42,658 nt of DNA. Origin: Pseudomonadota bacterium. Its GTDB lineage: Bacteria > Pseudomonadota > Gammaproteobacteria > Steroidobacterales > Steroidobacteraceae. Both the position numbers and the translations under genes were made by a program. The stretch spans positions 1 to 42,658 of the forward strand of contig JAJXYR010000214.1 of NCBI GenBank assembly GCA_021780475.1. The letters run 5' to 3'. Shown here in pieces: positions 8,341-19,574 of the stretch. The notes under the pieces are model-generated. The model did no database searches. It was not told where the DNA came from and worked only from the letters and a program-made list of their open reading frames with translations. Within the stretch, counting starts at the first letter, position 1. Every line of letters starts with the position of its first letter.

Positions 8341-8700
8341 ATGGCAAGAGTAAAACGCGGCGTCATCGCCGGCCGTAGACACAAGAAGATCCTCAAGAAG
8401 GCGAAGGGCTATTTCAACGCCCGCCGCAAGGTCTTCCGCACGGCGAAACAGGCGGTCATCAAGGCCGGACAATATGCGTATCGCGGCCGGCGCGAGAAGA
8501 AGCGCGAGTATCGCGCGCTGTGGATCACCCGCATCAACGCGGCGGCGCGCCTCTCCGGCCTGTCCTACAGCCGATTGATCGACGGATTGAACAAGGCGGG
8601 CCTCGCGATCGATCGCAAAGTGCTCGCGGATCTGGCGATGCACGATTTGCCGGCCTTTGCGGCGATCGCGGAAAAGGCGAAGGCCAGCCTTCCGGCCTGA
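8341..8700 (+). CDS. rplT: 50S ribosomal protein L20
   Basis: A 119-residue large-subunit assembly protein (E. coli 118) with the long basic N-terminal extension ([19 protein letters not shown]), the [22 protein letters not shown] core and a compact C-terminal domain. Beyond its ribosomal role, L20 is known in several bacteria to repress translation of its own rpmI-rplT message. An AGGAG-type site (aataggag) lies before the ATG. Confidence 0.98.
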   Translation: MARVKRGVIAGRRHKKILKKAKGYFNARRKVFRTAKQAVIKAGQYAYRGRREKKREYRALWITRINAAARLSGLSYSRLIDGLNKAGLAIDRKVLADLAMHDLPAFAAIAEKAKASLPA

Positions 8701-8713
8701 GCGCCCGGCGACG

Positions 8714-12195
<3,482 letters not shown>

Positions 12196-12201
12196 CGACC
12201 C

Positions 12202-12507
12202 ATGGCAGCCCTGACCAAGGCGGAAATGGCCGAAGCCCTGTTCGACCAACTAGGGCTCAACAAGCGCGAAGCGCGGGAGCTCGTCGACCTGTTTTTCGAA
12301 GAAATTCGAGCGGCGCTGTCCTCGGGGGAACAGGTCAAGCTATCGGGGTTCGGCAATTTCGATCTGCGCGACAAGAACAGGCGGCCGGGCCGGAATCCGA
12401 AAACCGGTGAAGAGATTCCAATCAGCGCCCGGCGGGTGGTCACGTTCCGTCCGGGTCAAAAACTGAAAGCCCGCGTAGAGGCATATGCTGGAACCAAGCA
12501 ACAATAG
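12202..12507 (+). CDS. ihfA: Integration host factor subunit alpha
   Basis: A 101-residue HU-family DNA-bending protein that pairs with IHF-beta (not in this window) to bend specific sites in recombination, replication and transcription. The N-terminal helices ([18 protein letters not shown]) form the dimer body. The [22 protein letters not shown] segment holds the DNA arm, with the intercalating proline in RNPKTG. Its place directly after pheT with a 6-base gap is the classic gammaproteobacterial order. Its last 23 bases overlap the next gene. Confidence 0.96.
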   Translation: MAALTKAEMAEALFDQLGLNKREARELVDLFFEEIRAALSSGEQVKLSGFGNFDLRDKNRRPGRNPKTGEEIPISARRVVTFRPGQKLKARVEAYAGTKQQ

Positions 12508-12841
12508 CGAATTGCCGGCGATCCCCGGCAAGCGGTATTTCACGATCGGCGAGGTCAGCGACCTTTGCGGAGTAAAGCCGCACGTGCTGCGCTATTGGGA
12601 ACAGGAGTTCCCGCAGCTCAAGCCGGTCAAGCGCCGCGGCAACCGGCGCTACTATCAGCGCCAGGACGTGCTGACGATCCGCCAGATACGCGGACTCTTG
12701 TACGAACAGGGCTTCACGATCGGTGGTGCGCGCAATCGCTTGATGGGCAACGAGGCGCAAACCGACTTGAATCAAAGCCAACAGTTGATCCACCAGATGC
12801 GGATCGAACTCGAGGAACTCGTCAAGATCCTGCGGCGCTGA
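12485..12841 (+). CDS. MerR-family transcriptional regulator
   Basis: A 118-residue regulator with the MerR winged helix-turn-helix at about residues 18-88 ([21 protein letters not shown], then [13 protein letters not shown]) and a short C-terminal helix that should form the antiparallel dimer coiled coil. No metal-binding cysteines or ligand domain follow, so the signal is unknown. A short MerR-like protein directly downstream of ihfA is a conserved arrangement in gammaproteobacteria, usually annotated without function. It overlaps ihfA by 23 bases and is followed by a probable terminator. Confidence 0.9.
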   Translation: MLEPSNNSELPAIPGKRYFTIGEVSDLCGVKPHVLRYWEQEFPQLKPVKRRGNRRYYQRQDVLTIRQIRGLLYEQGFTIGGARNRLMGNEAQTDLNQSQQLIHQMRIELEELVKILRR

Positions 12842-12855
12842 TCGGAGCCGCGCAC

Positions 12856-12879
12856 GCGGCGAGAATCACGCCGCCTTTT
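12856..12879 (+). terminator. Intrinsic terminator after the merR-like gene
   Basis: GCGGCG (12856-12861) pairs with CGCCGC (12869-12874) around a 7-base loop, followed by CTTTT. It lies 14 bases after the merR-like stop and closes the pheST-ihfA transcript before the tRNA-Pro promoter region. Confidence 0.55.
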
Positions 12880-12883
12880 GCGC

Positions 12884-12889
12884 TATCAT
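12884..12889 (+). promoter_or_regulatory. -10 box of tRNA-Pro
   Basis: TATCAT matches five of six -10 positions and ends 12 bases before the tRNA. No good -35 stands 16-18 bases upstream, where the preceding terminator lies. Confidence 0.4.
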
Positions 12890-12901
12890 TCCCGCCACGG
12901 T

Positions 12902-12978
12902 CGGGGCGTGGCGCAGCCTGGTAGCGCACTTGCATGGGGTGCAAGGGGTCGCAAGTTCGAATCTTGTCGCCCCGACCA
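12902..12978 (+). tRNA. tRNA-Pro (anticodon GGG)
   Basis: A 77-base cloverleaf with encoded CCA (12976-12978). Acceptor CGGGGCG pairs with CGCCCCG. The anticodon stem CTTGC/GCAAG holds the loop ATGGGGT, giving GGG for proline. The D-arm GCGCAGCCTGGTAGCGC is as in E. coli proL. Confidence 0.97.
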
Positions 12979-12991
12979 ATTCCTCCTTTCA

Positions 12992-13026
12992 CACCTTGCG
13001 CGCCTGCGCCGCGCGCGCCCAAGGTG
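12992..13026 (+). terminator. Hairpin after tRNA-Pro
   Basis: CACCTTG (12992-12998) pairs with CAAGGTG (13020-13026), and the alternating GC sequence inside can pair further with a small bulge. It begins 14 bases after the tRNA. No T-run follows, so it may act as a processing or stability structure rather than a terminator. Confidence 0.4.
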
Positions 13027-13212
13027 CACAGTCCGTGGCCTTCTACGTGGTTTTCGCGGTGAAAGCGGCGTATACATACTATTGAATGCGAATATAAGAA
13101 TTGCGTGATGGACCGTGGATTGGCGGCCGTCGCTGCCCCACCAGACCGGATCACCTAACGGTTCACGGCGTCTCGATGTTTTTTTCGGGGGGCTCGGCCA
13201 GGGAGGCGGATA
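13027..13212. other. Spacer before the kinase cluster
   Basis: This 186-base spacer has no recognisable gene. It holds an A/T-rich island at about 13070-13105 (TATACATACTATTG and AATATAAGAA) in an otherwise GC-rich setting, the likely site of the promoter for the signalling cluster, but no clean -35/-10 pair can be set. GGGAGG at 13201-13206 is the ribosome-binding site of the first kinase. Confidence 0.4.
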
Positions 13213-15378
13213 TTGTCAATGGACAATGGGTACGCGGGGCGCACGGCGCCGACGTCGGATGCCAATGGGCAGTGGGTCGACATGCACGCCACGGAGACGC
13301 TGGGCGCAGCCTGTGCCGTGTTCGACCGCCTGCCGCAGGGACTCGTCATCATCGACCCGCGGACGCGGACGCTGTATCGGAACCGCGCGGCGCGGTGTCT
13401 GTACGCCGGTGACTCCGGCGGCGAGGTGAGTCCGCAACCGCGCGCATTCCCGGAGAATTGCGTGCTGGAGAAACCCGACGGCGTGCCGGTGCCACGGACC
13501 GATTGGCCGATCCAGCGCCTGCTGCGCGGCGAGTCGGTGGAGAACCTGGTGCTGCGCCTGCGCCGCCCGGATTCGATTCAGTCGCGCCCCCTGCGGTTCT
13601 GCGGTGCGCGTGTCGAAACCGCCGCCGGTCAATCGTTGATCTACCTGTCGATCGATGACCTGGCCGGGCGGATCGATGATGGCGACGGCGCCGCTCATTC
13701 CGGCGCCCAGGCGCTTCAAATCCGCGAACTCGAACGGCTCAGCCGCTTCTACGAGGCGCGCACGCGCATCAATCAGGTGATCACCAGAAAGCCGCAGCGG
13801 GTCGAACTGTTCGCAAAGGTCTGCGACGCACTCGTCGACCAGGGCGGGTTCGCGATGGCCTGGATTGGTTGGCGCGATCCCCGATCGCCGCGACTGATTC
13901 CGGAGGCTGCGGCGGGCCGGGAGTCGGCCTACTTGAACGGGCTGGAGATTTACACCGACGATCGCGAACAAGGGCGCGGACCGACGGGAACGGCGTTTCG
14001 CGAGGGGCGGGCTTATGTCTGCAATCACGTTGACGAGGATCCGCGCACCCGATTCTGGCGGGACGCGTATCGACGCCACGGATTCAAGGCGTCCGCGGCG
14101 CTGCCGATCCGCGTCGGCGGCGAGGTCCGGGGCGCGCTGACCGTCTATGCCTATGAGCCGAACATTTTTCTCGAGCGCGAAACGGCGTTGTTCAACGAAG
14201 TGGTCGAGGATATCTCGTTCGCGTTGGACAATTCGGAGCGCGATCGGGAACGGGCCGAGGCCCAGGCGGCGGCGCAGCGGGAGCATGAGTTCTCGGCCAC
14301 GATGCTCGAGAGCCTGCCCGGAATATTTTACTTCTACGACCACAGCGGCAGATTCCTGCGCTGGAACCGCAACATGGAGCTCCTGTCCGGCTATCGCGCG
14401 GATGAGATCGCGACGATGCATCCGCTCGACTTCATTGCCGCCGAGGATCGCGCGCGTGTCGCCGCGGAGATCGAGCGCGTGTTCGCCGCGGGCGAGGCGC
14501 GGGTCGAGGCGGGGTTCCTCGCCAAGGACGGCCGCGTAACCCCCTACAGTTTCACCGGTCGGCGGATCGCGGGCGACTTGGGACCGTGCCTGCTCGGCAT
14601 GGGCATCGACGTCGCCGACCGCAAGCGCGCGCAGGATCAAGTGCATCAGTTGAACGTCGAGCTCGAGCGCCGGGTCGCGGATCGAACGGCACAGCTGCAG
14701 GCCGCCAACCGGGAATTGGAGTCGTTCAGCTATTCGGTCTCGCACGATTTGCGCGCGCCGCTTCGGGCCGTCAATGGGCTCGCCGAGATCATACTCGCGG
14801 ATTTCGCCGAGAATCTGCCCGAGGAGGGTCGCAAGCATCTGCAGCGGATCCGCGATCGCGGCGTGCAGATGGGCCAGTTGATCGACGATCTGCTCGCATT
14901 CTCCCGATTGGGCCGGCAGCCGTTGAACCTGCGGCCGGTCGACATGCGCACCCTGGTCAAGCACGTCGTGGAGGACCTGGCGCCCCAGTACACGGGGCGG
15001 CGCGTAGAAATCACCGTCGATGAGCTGCCGTCGTGCGAGTGCGACCCGAAAATGATCTACCAGGTCTGGTCGAACCTGATCGGCAATGCGGTCAAATACT
15101 CACGGGGACGCGATCCGGCGATCATCCGGGTGGGATGCGAGCCGGATGGCCGCGGGGTGGCGTATTTCGTCGAGGACAACGGCACCGGCTTCGACATGCG
15201 CTACCGTGACAAGCTGTTCCGCGTATTCCAGCGTCTGCACCGGTCCGAGGACATCGAAGGATCCGGCGTGGGACTCGCCATCGTGCAGAGCATCGTCCAA
15301 CGCCACGGGGGACGGGCGTGGGGAGTCGGGGAGGTGAATCGCGGCGCGCGGTTCTACTTCACTTTGGGCCGCGGCTGA
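13213..15378 (+). CDS. PAS/GAF sensor histidine kinase, phytochrome-kinase-like
   Basis: A 721-residue cytosolic sensor kinase without membrane segments. Order: PAS-like domain (about 30-130), GAF domain (about 180-340), PAS domain (about 355-475), a coiled linker ([24 protein letters not shown]), HisKA with phospho-acceptor His510 ([10 protein letters not shown]), and an ATPase domain with N-box [11 protein letters not shown]1 around Asp655 (EDNGTGFD) and G2 GSGVGLAIV at 683-691. The HisKA subtype is the one found in Cph1-like kinases, which often pair with small receivers like the next gene. No bilin-binding cysteine context is evident, so the stimulus is unknown. TTG 13213 is chosen because GGGAGG lies six bases upstream. 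The receiver gene follows after 21 bases. Confidence 0.9.
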   Translation: MSMDNGYAGRTAPTSDANGQWVDMHATETLGAACAVFDRLPQGLVIIDPRTRTLYRNRAARCLYAGDSGGEVSPQPRAFPENCVLEKPDGVPVPRTDWPIQRLLRGESVENLVLRLRRPDSIQSRPLRFCGARVETAAGQSLIYLSIDDLAGRIDDGDGAAHSGAQALQIRELERLSRFYEARTRINQVITRKPQRVELFAKVCDALVDQGGFAMAWIGWRDPRSPRLIPEAAAGRESAYLNGLEIYTDDREQGRGPTGTAFREGRAYVCNHVDEDPRTRFWRDAYRRHGFKASAALPIRVGGEVRGALTVYAYEPNIFLERETALFNEVVEDISFALDNSERDRERAEAQAAAQREHEFSATMLESLPGIFYFYDHSGRFLRWNRNMELLSGYRADEIATMHPLDFIAAEDRARVAAEIERVFAAGEARVEAGFLAKDGRVTPYSFTGRRIAGDLGPCLLGMGIDVADRKRAQDQVHQLNVELERRVADRTAQLQAANRELESFSYSVSHDLRAPLRAVNGLAEIILADFAENLPEEGRKHLQRIRDRGVQMGQLIDDLLAFSRLGRQPLNLRPVDMRTLVKHVVEDLAPQYTGRRVEITVDELPSCECDPKMIYQVWSNLIGNAVKYSRGRDPAIIRVGCEPDGRGVAYFVEDNGTGFDMRYRDKLFRVFQRLHRSEDIEGSGVGLAIVQSIVQRHGGRAWGVGEVNRGARFYFTLGRG

Positions 15379-15399
15379 GGTTTTCCCGAAGGGGCATTC

Positions 15400-16341
15400 A
15401 TGATTTCTCTCAAGGCCTTGATCGTCGAGGACGACGCGGACGACGCGACGCTGTTGGCGCGCAGCCTGCGCGATGCCGGCTTCGACGTGCAATGGACCCG
15501 TGTGGAGACCGAACCGGATTTTCTGTCCAGCCTGCGCCAGCCCCTCGACATCATCTTCTCGGATTTCTCGATGCCGCTCTTCGGCGGAATGCGGGCGCTC
15601 GAGCTGTTGCGCGCAAGCGGACTCGACGTGCCGCTGATCCTCATATCCGGGACTGTCGGCGAGGAGGTCGCCGTGGAGGCGATGCGCCAGGGTGCGACCG
15701 ATTACCTCCTCAAGGACCGCGTGGCGCGCCTCGCGAGCGCCGTGCAGCGCGCCTTGAACGACAAGCGGATCGAGGCCGAGCGCCGGCAGACGCAGGAGGC
15801 TCTGCGCAAGAGCGACCAGCGGCTGCGGTCGATCATGGAGCGCATGCTCGACTGCGTCATGGTGGTCCGGCCGGACGGCACGGTGTCGGAAATGAATCGG
15901 GCGGGCCTGGCGATGCTGGAGGCGGACGATCTCGAAAAGATTCGGGATACCCGCTTCGCCGACTTCATCCGGCCGGCGCAGCGCGAGGCCTTCCTGGAGC
16001 TGCACCGGCGCGTTCTCGCCGGCGGCGGCGGGCTCGGCGCCTTCGAGGTGCGCGGCTGCGGGGGCGAGCTCCGCTGGATAGAGATTCAGGCCGGTCCGCT
16101 GCTCGATGCGGACGGCCTGGTCGAGGCGATGATCTGCATCACCCGGGACATCACCGAGCGCAAGGCCGCGGAGCTTCAAATCCTGAGCCAGCTCGAGGAA
16201 CTTCAGCGCTGGCGCACCGTGACCCTGGGGCGCGAAGAGCGCGTGCTCGAGCTGAAGGACGAGGTGAACGCGCTGCTCGAGGAACTCGGCCGCGCGCCAC
16301 GCTACGAGAACACGAACCCGGATCAGGAATCCCGGACGTGA
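15400..16341 (+). CDS. Receiver-PAS protein
   Basis: A 313-residue protein with an N-terminal receiver domain (about 1-125) and a PAS domain (about 140-265), ending in a helical LSQLEELQRWRTVTLGREERVLELK segment characteristic of many orphan PAS proteins (shown here only in part by its residues 268-290). The receiver has the acidic pair Asp11-Asp12, phospho-acceptor Asp55 (IIFSDFSMP) and the conserved lysine in DYLLKD. No DNA-binding, cyclase or enzymatic output domain is present, so it probably passes phosphate or conformational signals between the flanking kinases. The stop overlaps the next gene (GTGA). Confidence 0.85.
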   Translation: MISLKALIVEDDADDATLLARSLRDAGFDVQWTRVETEPDFLSSLRQPLDIIFSDFSMPLFGGMRALELLRASGLDVPLILISGTVGEEVAVEAMRQGATDYLLKDRVARLASAVQRALNDKRIEAERRQTQEALRKSDQRLRSIMERMLDCVMVVRPDGTVSEMNRAGLAMLEADDLEKIRDTRFADFIRPAQREAFLELHRRVLAGGGGLGAFEVRGCGGELRWIEIQAGPLLDADGLVEAMICITRDITERKAAELQILSQLEELQRWRTVTLGREERVLELKDEVNALLEELGRAPRYENTNPDQESRT

Positions 16342-18446
16342 GCGCGTCGCCTGACGAGTTCGAGCGCGCGCGCCTGGCGACGCTGCGCAGCTATGGGATT
16401 CTGGAAACGGCCCGCGAGCCGGATTTCGACGATATCGTGAAGCTGGCGGCGCAGATCTGCGGCACACCGATCGCGTTGATATCGATCGTCGACGCGCATC
16501 GTCAGTGGTTCAAGGCGGCCTGCGGCATGTCGATCGAGGAGACCGCGCGGGACATCGCGTTTTGTGACCATGCGATACGGCAGCGCGGCACCTTCTCGGT
16601 GCCCGATGCGACCCGGGATCCACGGTTCGCCGCCAATCCGCTCGTGACCGACGCGCCGCACATCCGATTTTACGCCGGCGCCCCGCTGTTGGCGTCCGAT
16701 GGGCATGCGCTCGGCACGCTGTGCGTCATCGATCACGAGCCGCGGCGCCTGACGGACGCGCAGGACCAGGCTTTGTCGGTGCTGAGCCGCCATGTGATGG
16801 CCCAATTCGAGGTTCGCCGCCAGACTCAAGAGCGCCAGCGCGTGAATCGCGCGCTGCTCAGCCTGTTGGAGGATGAACGCCTCGCGCAGTCGGCGACGCG
16901 TGAAAGTCATGCGCTCAATGGAGCGATTCTCGATTCGATGCTCTCGCAGATCGCGGTCATCGATCGCGACGGCCGCATCATCGCCGTGAACGAGGCCTGG
17001 CGCCGCTTCGGCGAGGAGGCGTCGCCGGCCCAGCGGGGCTTTCAGGCCAACCGCGATATCGGGACGAATTATCTGCAGGTTTGCCGCAGCGGCATGGCCG
17101 ACAACGATGAGTACGCGGCCAGGGCGTATCATGGCTTGAAGTCGCTGCTCGGCGGCGAATCCGGCAGCTTCACGCTGGAATATCCCTGCGATACGCCGGA
17201 AGGGCGGCGCTGGGTGCTGATGAGCGCGAGTCCGCTTCGAGTCGCGAGCGGCGGCGCGGCCATCTCGCATCTCGACATCACCGAACGCCGGCGGCTCGAA
17301 GAGCAGCTGCGCCAGTCGCACCGGCTCGAGGCCGTGGGACAGCTCACCGGCGGCGTCGCGCACGACTTCAACAATCTTCTGACGGTCATTCTCGGCAACG
17401 GCGAATTGATCTGCGAGGAGCTTGGTCCGAGCGCGCCGCTGCGGGCGTCGGCCGCGATGATCGTCGATGCCGCGCGCAGTGCCGCGGAGTTGACGAAGCG
17501 TCTGCTGGCGTTCGCGCGCAAACAAGCGCTCCAGCCGAGCGCGATCGATCCGAATCGCTTGATCACCGAGATGCACCCGCTGCTGCGCCGCACTCTGGGC
17601 GCGCACATCGACATCAAGCTCGCCTTCAACGGCGGCACGTGGCAGGCGCTCGTCGACGGCGCGCAGCTCGAAAATGCGCTGCTGAACCTGTGCATCAACG
17701 CGCGCGACGCGATGAGCGGCGGCGGACGCTTGCTGATCGAGACTGCGAACCTGCGCCTGGACCAGGCCGGACTGGCGCGGCAGTTTGACGTGCCGGCCGG
17801 TGACTATGTCGCGATCGTCGTCACCGACACCGGTTGCGGGATTCCCGCCGAGATCCTCGGTCGCGTGTTCGAGCCGTTTTTCACCACCAAGGACCGGAGC
17901 GGCGGCACCGGCCTCGGCCTTGCGATGGTGTACGGCTTCATCAAGCAGTCCGGCGGGCACATCAACATCCTTTCCGAGCCTGGGCACGGCACCATCGTGA
18001 CCATGTATCTACCGCGGGCGGTCGATTCGGCGCTCACGGCCTCTCCAACGACGGCGCCAGCCGCGCCGCTGCGCGGCACCGAGACGCTGCTGTTGGTCGA
18101 GGACAACGAGGCGGTGCGGGATTTCGCCCGCCGCCATCTCGAATCCCTGGGCTATCGAGTGCTGCAGGCGGCGAGCGGTGTCGAGGCCCTGGAAATTCTC
18201 GCGGGACCCGGACATATCGATCTGTTGTTCACGGACGTCGTGATGCCGGGCGGTATCGGCGGTGCCGGGCTAGCCGAAGCCGCGCGCACGCGGCGCCCGG
18301 GATTGAAGGTGCTGTTAACGTCCGGCTATTCGGAGGACGCGATCATCCACCAGGGTCGGCTCGATCCGGGGATCCAATTGCTGTCGAAACCCTATCGCGG
18401 TGCTGAACTCGCGCTGCGCGTGCGGGATGTGCTCGATGCCCCGTGA
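16338..18446 (+). CDS. GAF-PAS hybrid histidine kinase
   Basis: A 702-residue cytosolic hybrid kinase. Order: GAF domain (about 20-165, starting with the typical RLATLRSYGILETAREPDFD lead), PAS domain (about 195-315), HisKA with His342 (GGVAHDFNNLLTVI), ATPase domain (GTGLGLAMVYGF) and a C-terminal receiver with Asp633 (LLFTDVVMPGG). In this HisKA subtype a phosphorelay inside the protein is expected. Nothing indicates a membrane anchor. It starts at the GTG overlapping the stop of the receiver-PAS gene, so the two proteins should be made in step. It ends 27 bases before the convergent attH-like gene. Confidence 0.9.
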   Translation: MSASPDEFERARLATLRSYGILETAREPDFDDIVKLAAQICGTPIALISIVDAHRQWFKAACGMSIEETARDIAFCDHAIRQRGTFSVPDATRDPRFAANPLVTDAPHIRFYAGAPLLASDGHALGTLCVIDHEPRRLTDAQDQALSVLSRHVMAQFEVRRQTQERQRVNRALLSLLEDERLAQSATRESHALNGAILDSMLSQIAVIDRDGRIIAVNEAWRRFGEEASPAQRGFQANRDIGTNYLQVCRSGMADNDEYAARAYHGLKSLLGGESGSFTLEYPCDTPEGRRWVLMSASPLRVASGGAAISHLDITERRRLEEQLRQSHRLEAVGQLTGGVAHDFNNLLTVILGNGELICEELGPSAPLRASAAMIVDAARSAAELTKRLLAFARKQALQPSAIDPNRLITEMHPLLRRTLGAHIDIKLAFNGGTWQALVDGAQLENALLNLCINARDAMSGGGRLLIETANLRLDQAGLARQFDVPAGDYVAIVVTDTGCGIPAEILGRVFEPFFTTKDRSGGTGLGLAMVYGFIKQSGGHINILSEPGHGTIVTMYLPRAVDSALTASPTTAPAAPLRGTETLLLVEDNEAVRDFARRHLESLGYRVLQAASGVEALEILAGPGHIDLLFTDVVMPGGIGGAGLAEAARTRRPGLKVLLTSGYSEDAIIHQGRLDPGIQLLSKPYRGAELALRVRDVLDAP

Positions 18447-18447
18447 A

Positions 18448-18471
18448 ACCGGATCCTGCGGGGGACCCGGT
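18448..18471. terminator. Hairpin between convergent genes
   Basis: ACCGG-A-TCC (18448-18456) faces GGA-C-CCGGT (18463-18471), eight pairs with one A-C mismatch and a 6-base loop. It sits between the hybrid kinase and the attH-like gene, where a bidirectional terminator would be expected, but neither side has a T-run. Confidence 0.35.
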
Positions 18472-18473
18472 GA

Positions 18474-19574
18474 TCAGTGCAGGCGCAGCTTTCCGCCGTA
18501 ACCCGTCAGCTCGAGATACCCATGGCCCGTGAGCCGGCCGTTCTCGAACGCGCGCACGGCGCCTTCCCAATAGAGCGCGCCACTGGTCGCGCGGCTGTCG
18601 TTCTCTTGATCGTCGATCAGGGGCTCGAGCGTGATGACGCGATTCCCGGCGTGCACGCGCCACGCGACCGGGTAGCGGACCGCGGTGCGCGGCGACAACC
18701 AATCGCGCAGCGGCCGGAAGCGCACGTCGCCCGGTTGCAGGGTCCGCGTGCGACCGTCGGCCGTGCGGATCGTGCCGCCGGCCCAACGGCTGGAGCCGTC
18801 CGCGGCCCGGATGCGGAAGGCCATCAAGGCGCCGCCGTCGCGCAGATTGATGCCGATCCAGTCCCAGCCCACCGCGGCCTGATCGAGGTAGGAACTGGAC
18901 CACTCGTGGTCCAGCCAGGCGGTCCCGGTCACCGGGGTGCTGCGCCCCGCGCGCAGCACGCGCCCGCTGACCCGTAGCTGCGGGAGGCTGTAATACTCGC
19001 TGGCGGCGTTCTCCCCGGGGCCCTTGCGGCTGTAGCCGCCCGAGCCGTTCAGCAACGGCGCTTGGGTCGGCTCGAGCCGCAGGGACAGGGAGAAGTCGGT
19101 GCCGAAACAGCGGCCCGCATAGACACCGTCGCGCCGCTCGAGCCGCCAGCGCCCGATCCACACGTCGGTATCGCCGGTCGCCGCTTGTGCCAGGCCGAAG
19201 CCCGCACGCTCGATTGCCTGAGCCCGCCACAGGCGACCACGCTTCGGGTCGCTGATCGCGCAGTGCGCGATCAGCAATTGGCGCGGTGTGAACGCGCTGG
19301 GGTTGCCGCGCCAGATGTCCGGGCGGTCGCGAAAAAACGTGATTTGAAAGCCGAGAGGGGCGTGAGCGGCCGTGTGCAACCATCCGGTCACGTACCACCA
19401 TTCCGTGCGAAACGCCGGATGGCTGCCGAAATCGGCGGGAAATGCGAGCGCGAGCGCCGGATCGACCGTGGCATAACGCGTGTCCGGCGTGCCACGGTCC
19501 GGCGCGCCGGCGAGCGCGCAGGCGCAGAATCCCGCGGCGAGCCAGGCCGCGCGCGCGGCGCCGCCGCCGCTCAC
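18474..19574 (-). CDS. Secreted AttH/CrtC-like lipocalin-domain protein
   Basis: A 366-residue protein with an N-terminal signal peptide (about 1-24, AAWLAAGFCACALAG) and an AttH/CrtC-type double lipocalin-like fold. Visible family marks are SHPAFRTEWWYVTGWL, LGFQITFFRDR, AHCAISDP and, later, TGTAWLDHEW. The CrtC name comes from carotenoid 1,2-hydratase, but no carotenoid genes are here. In the Att group the protein is an exported partner of an ABC permease, possibly a carrier of a hydrophobic ligand. It starts at GTG 19574 inside the permease stop (GTGA overlap) with GGGAGG upstream, so the two are translationally coupled. Enzyme activity is unproven. Confidence 0.8.
   Translation of the reverse strand: MSGGGAARAAWLAAGFCACALAGAPDRGTPDTRYATVDPALALAFPADFGSHPAFRTEWWYVTGWLHTAAHAPLGFQITFFRDRPDIWRGNPSAFTPRQLLIAHCAISDPKRGRLWRAQAIERAGFGLAQAATGDTDVWIGRWRLERRDGVYAGRCFGTDFSLSLRLEPTQAPLLNGSGGYSRKGPGENAASEYYSLPQLRVSGRVLRAGRSTPVTGTAWLDHEWSSSYLDQAAVGWDWIGINLRDGGALMAFRIRAADGSSRWAGGTIRTADGRTRTLQPGDVRFRPLRDWLSPRTAVRYPVAWRVHAGNRVITLEPLIDDQENDSRATSGALYWEGAVRAFENGRLTGHGYLELTGYGGKLRLH

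Noticed and set aside
16323-17987. 554-codon open frame antisense to the hybrid kinase
   Set aside because: The plus strand encodes GAF, PAS and HisKA domains in order; the antisense frame has none.
18474-19574. Carotenoid hydratase role for the CrtC-like protein
   Set aside because: There are no carotenoid genes nearby; the ABC transporter context and signal peptide fit the AttH group better.
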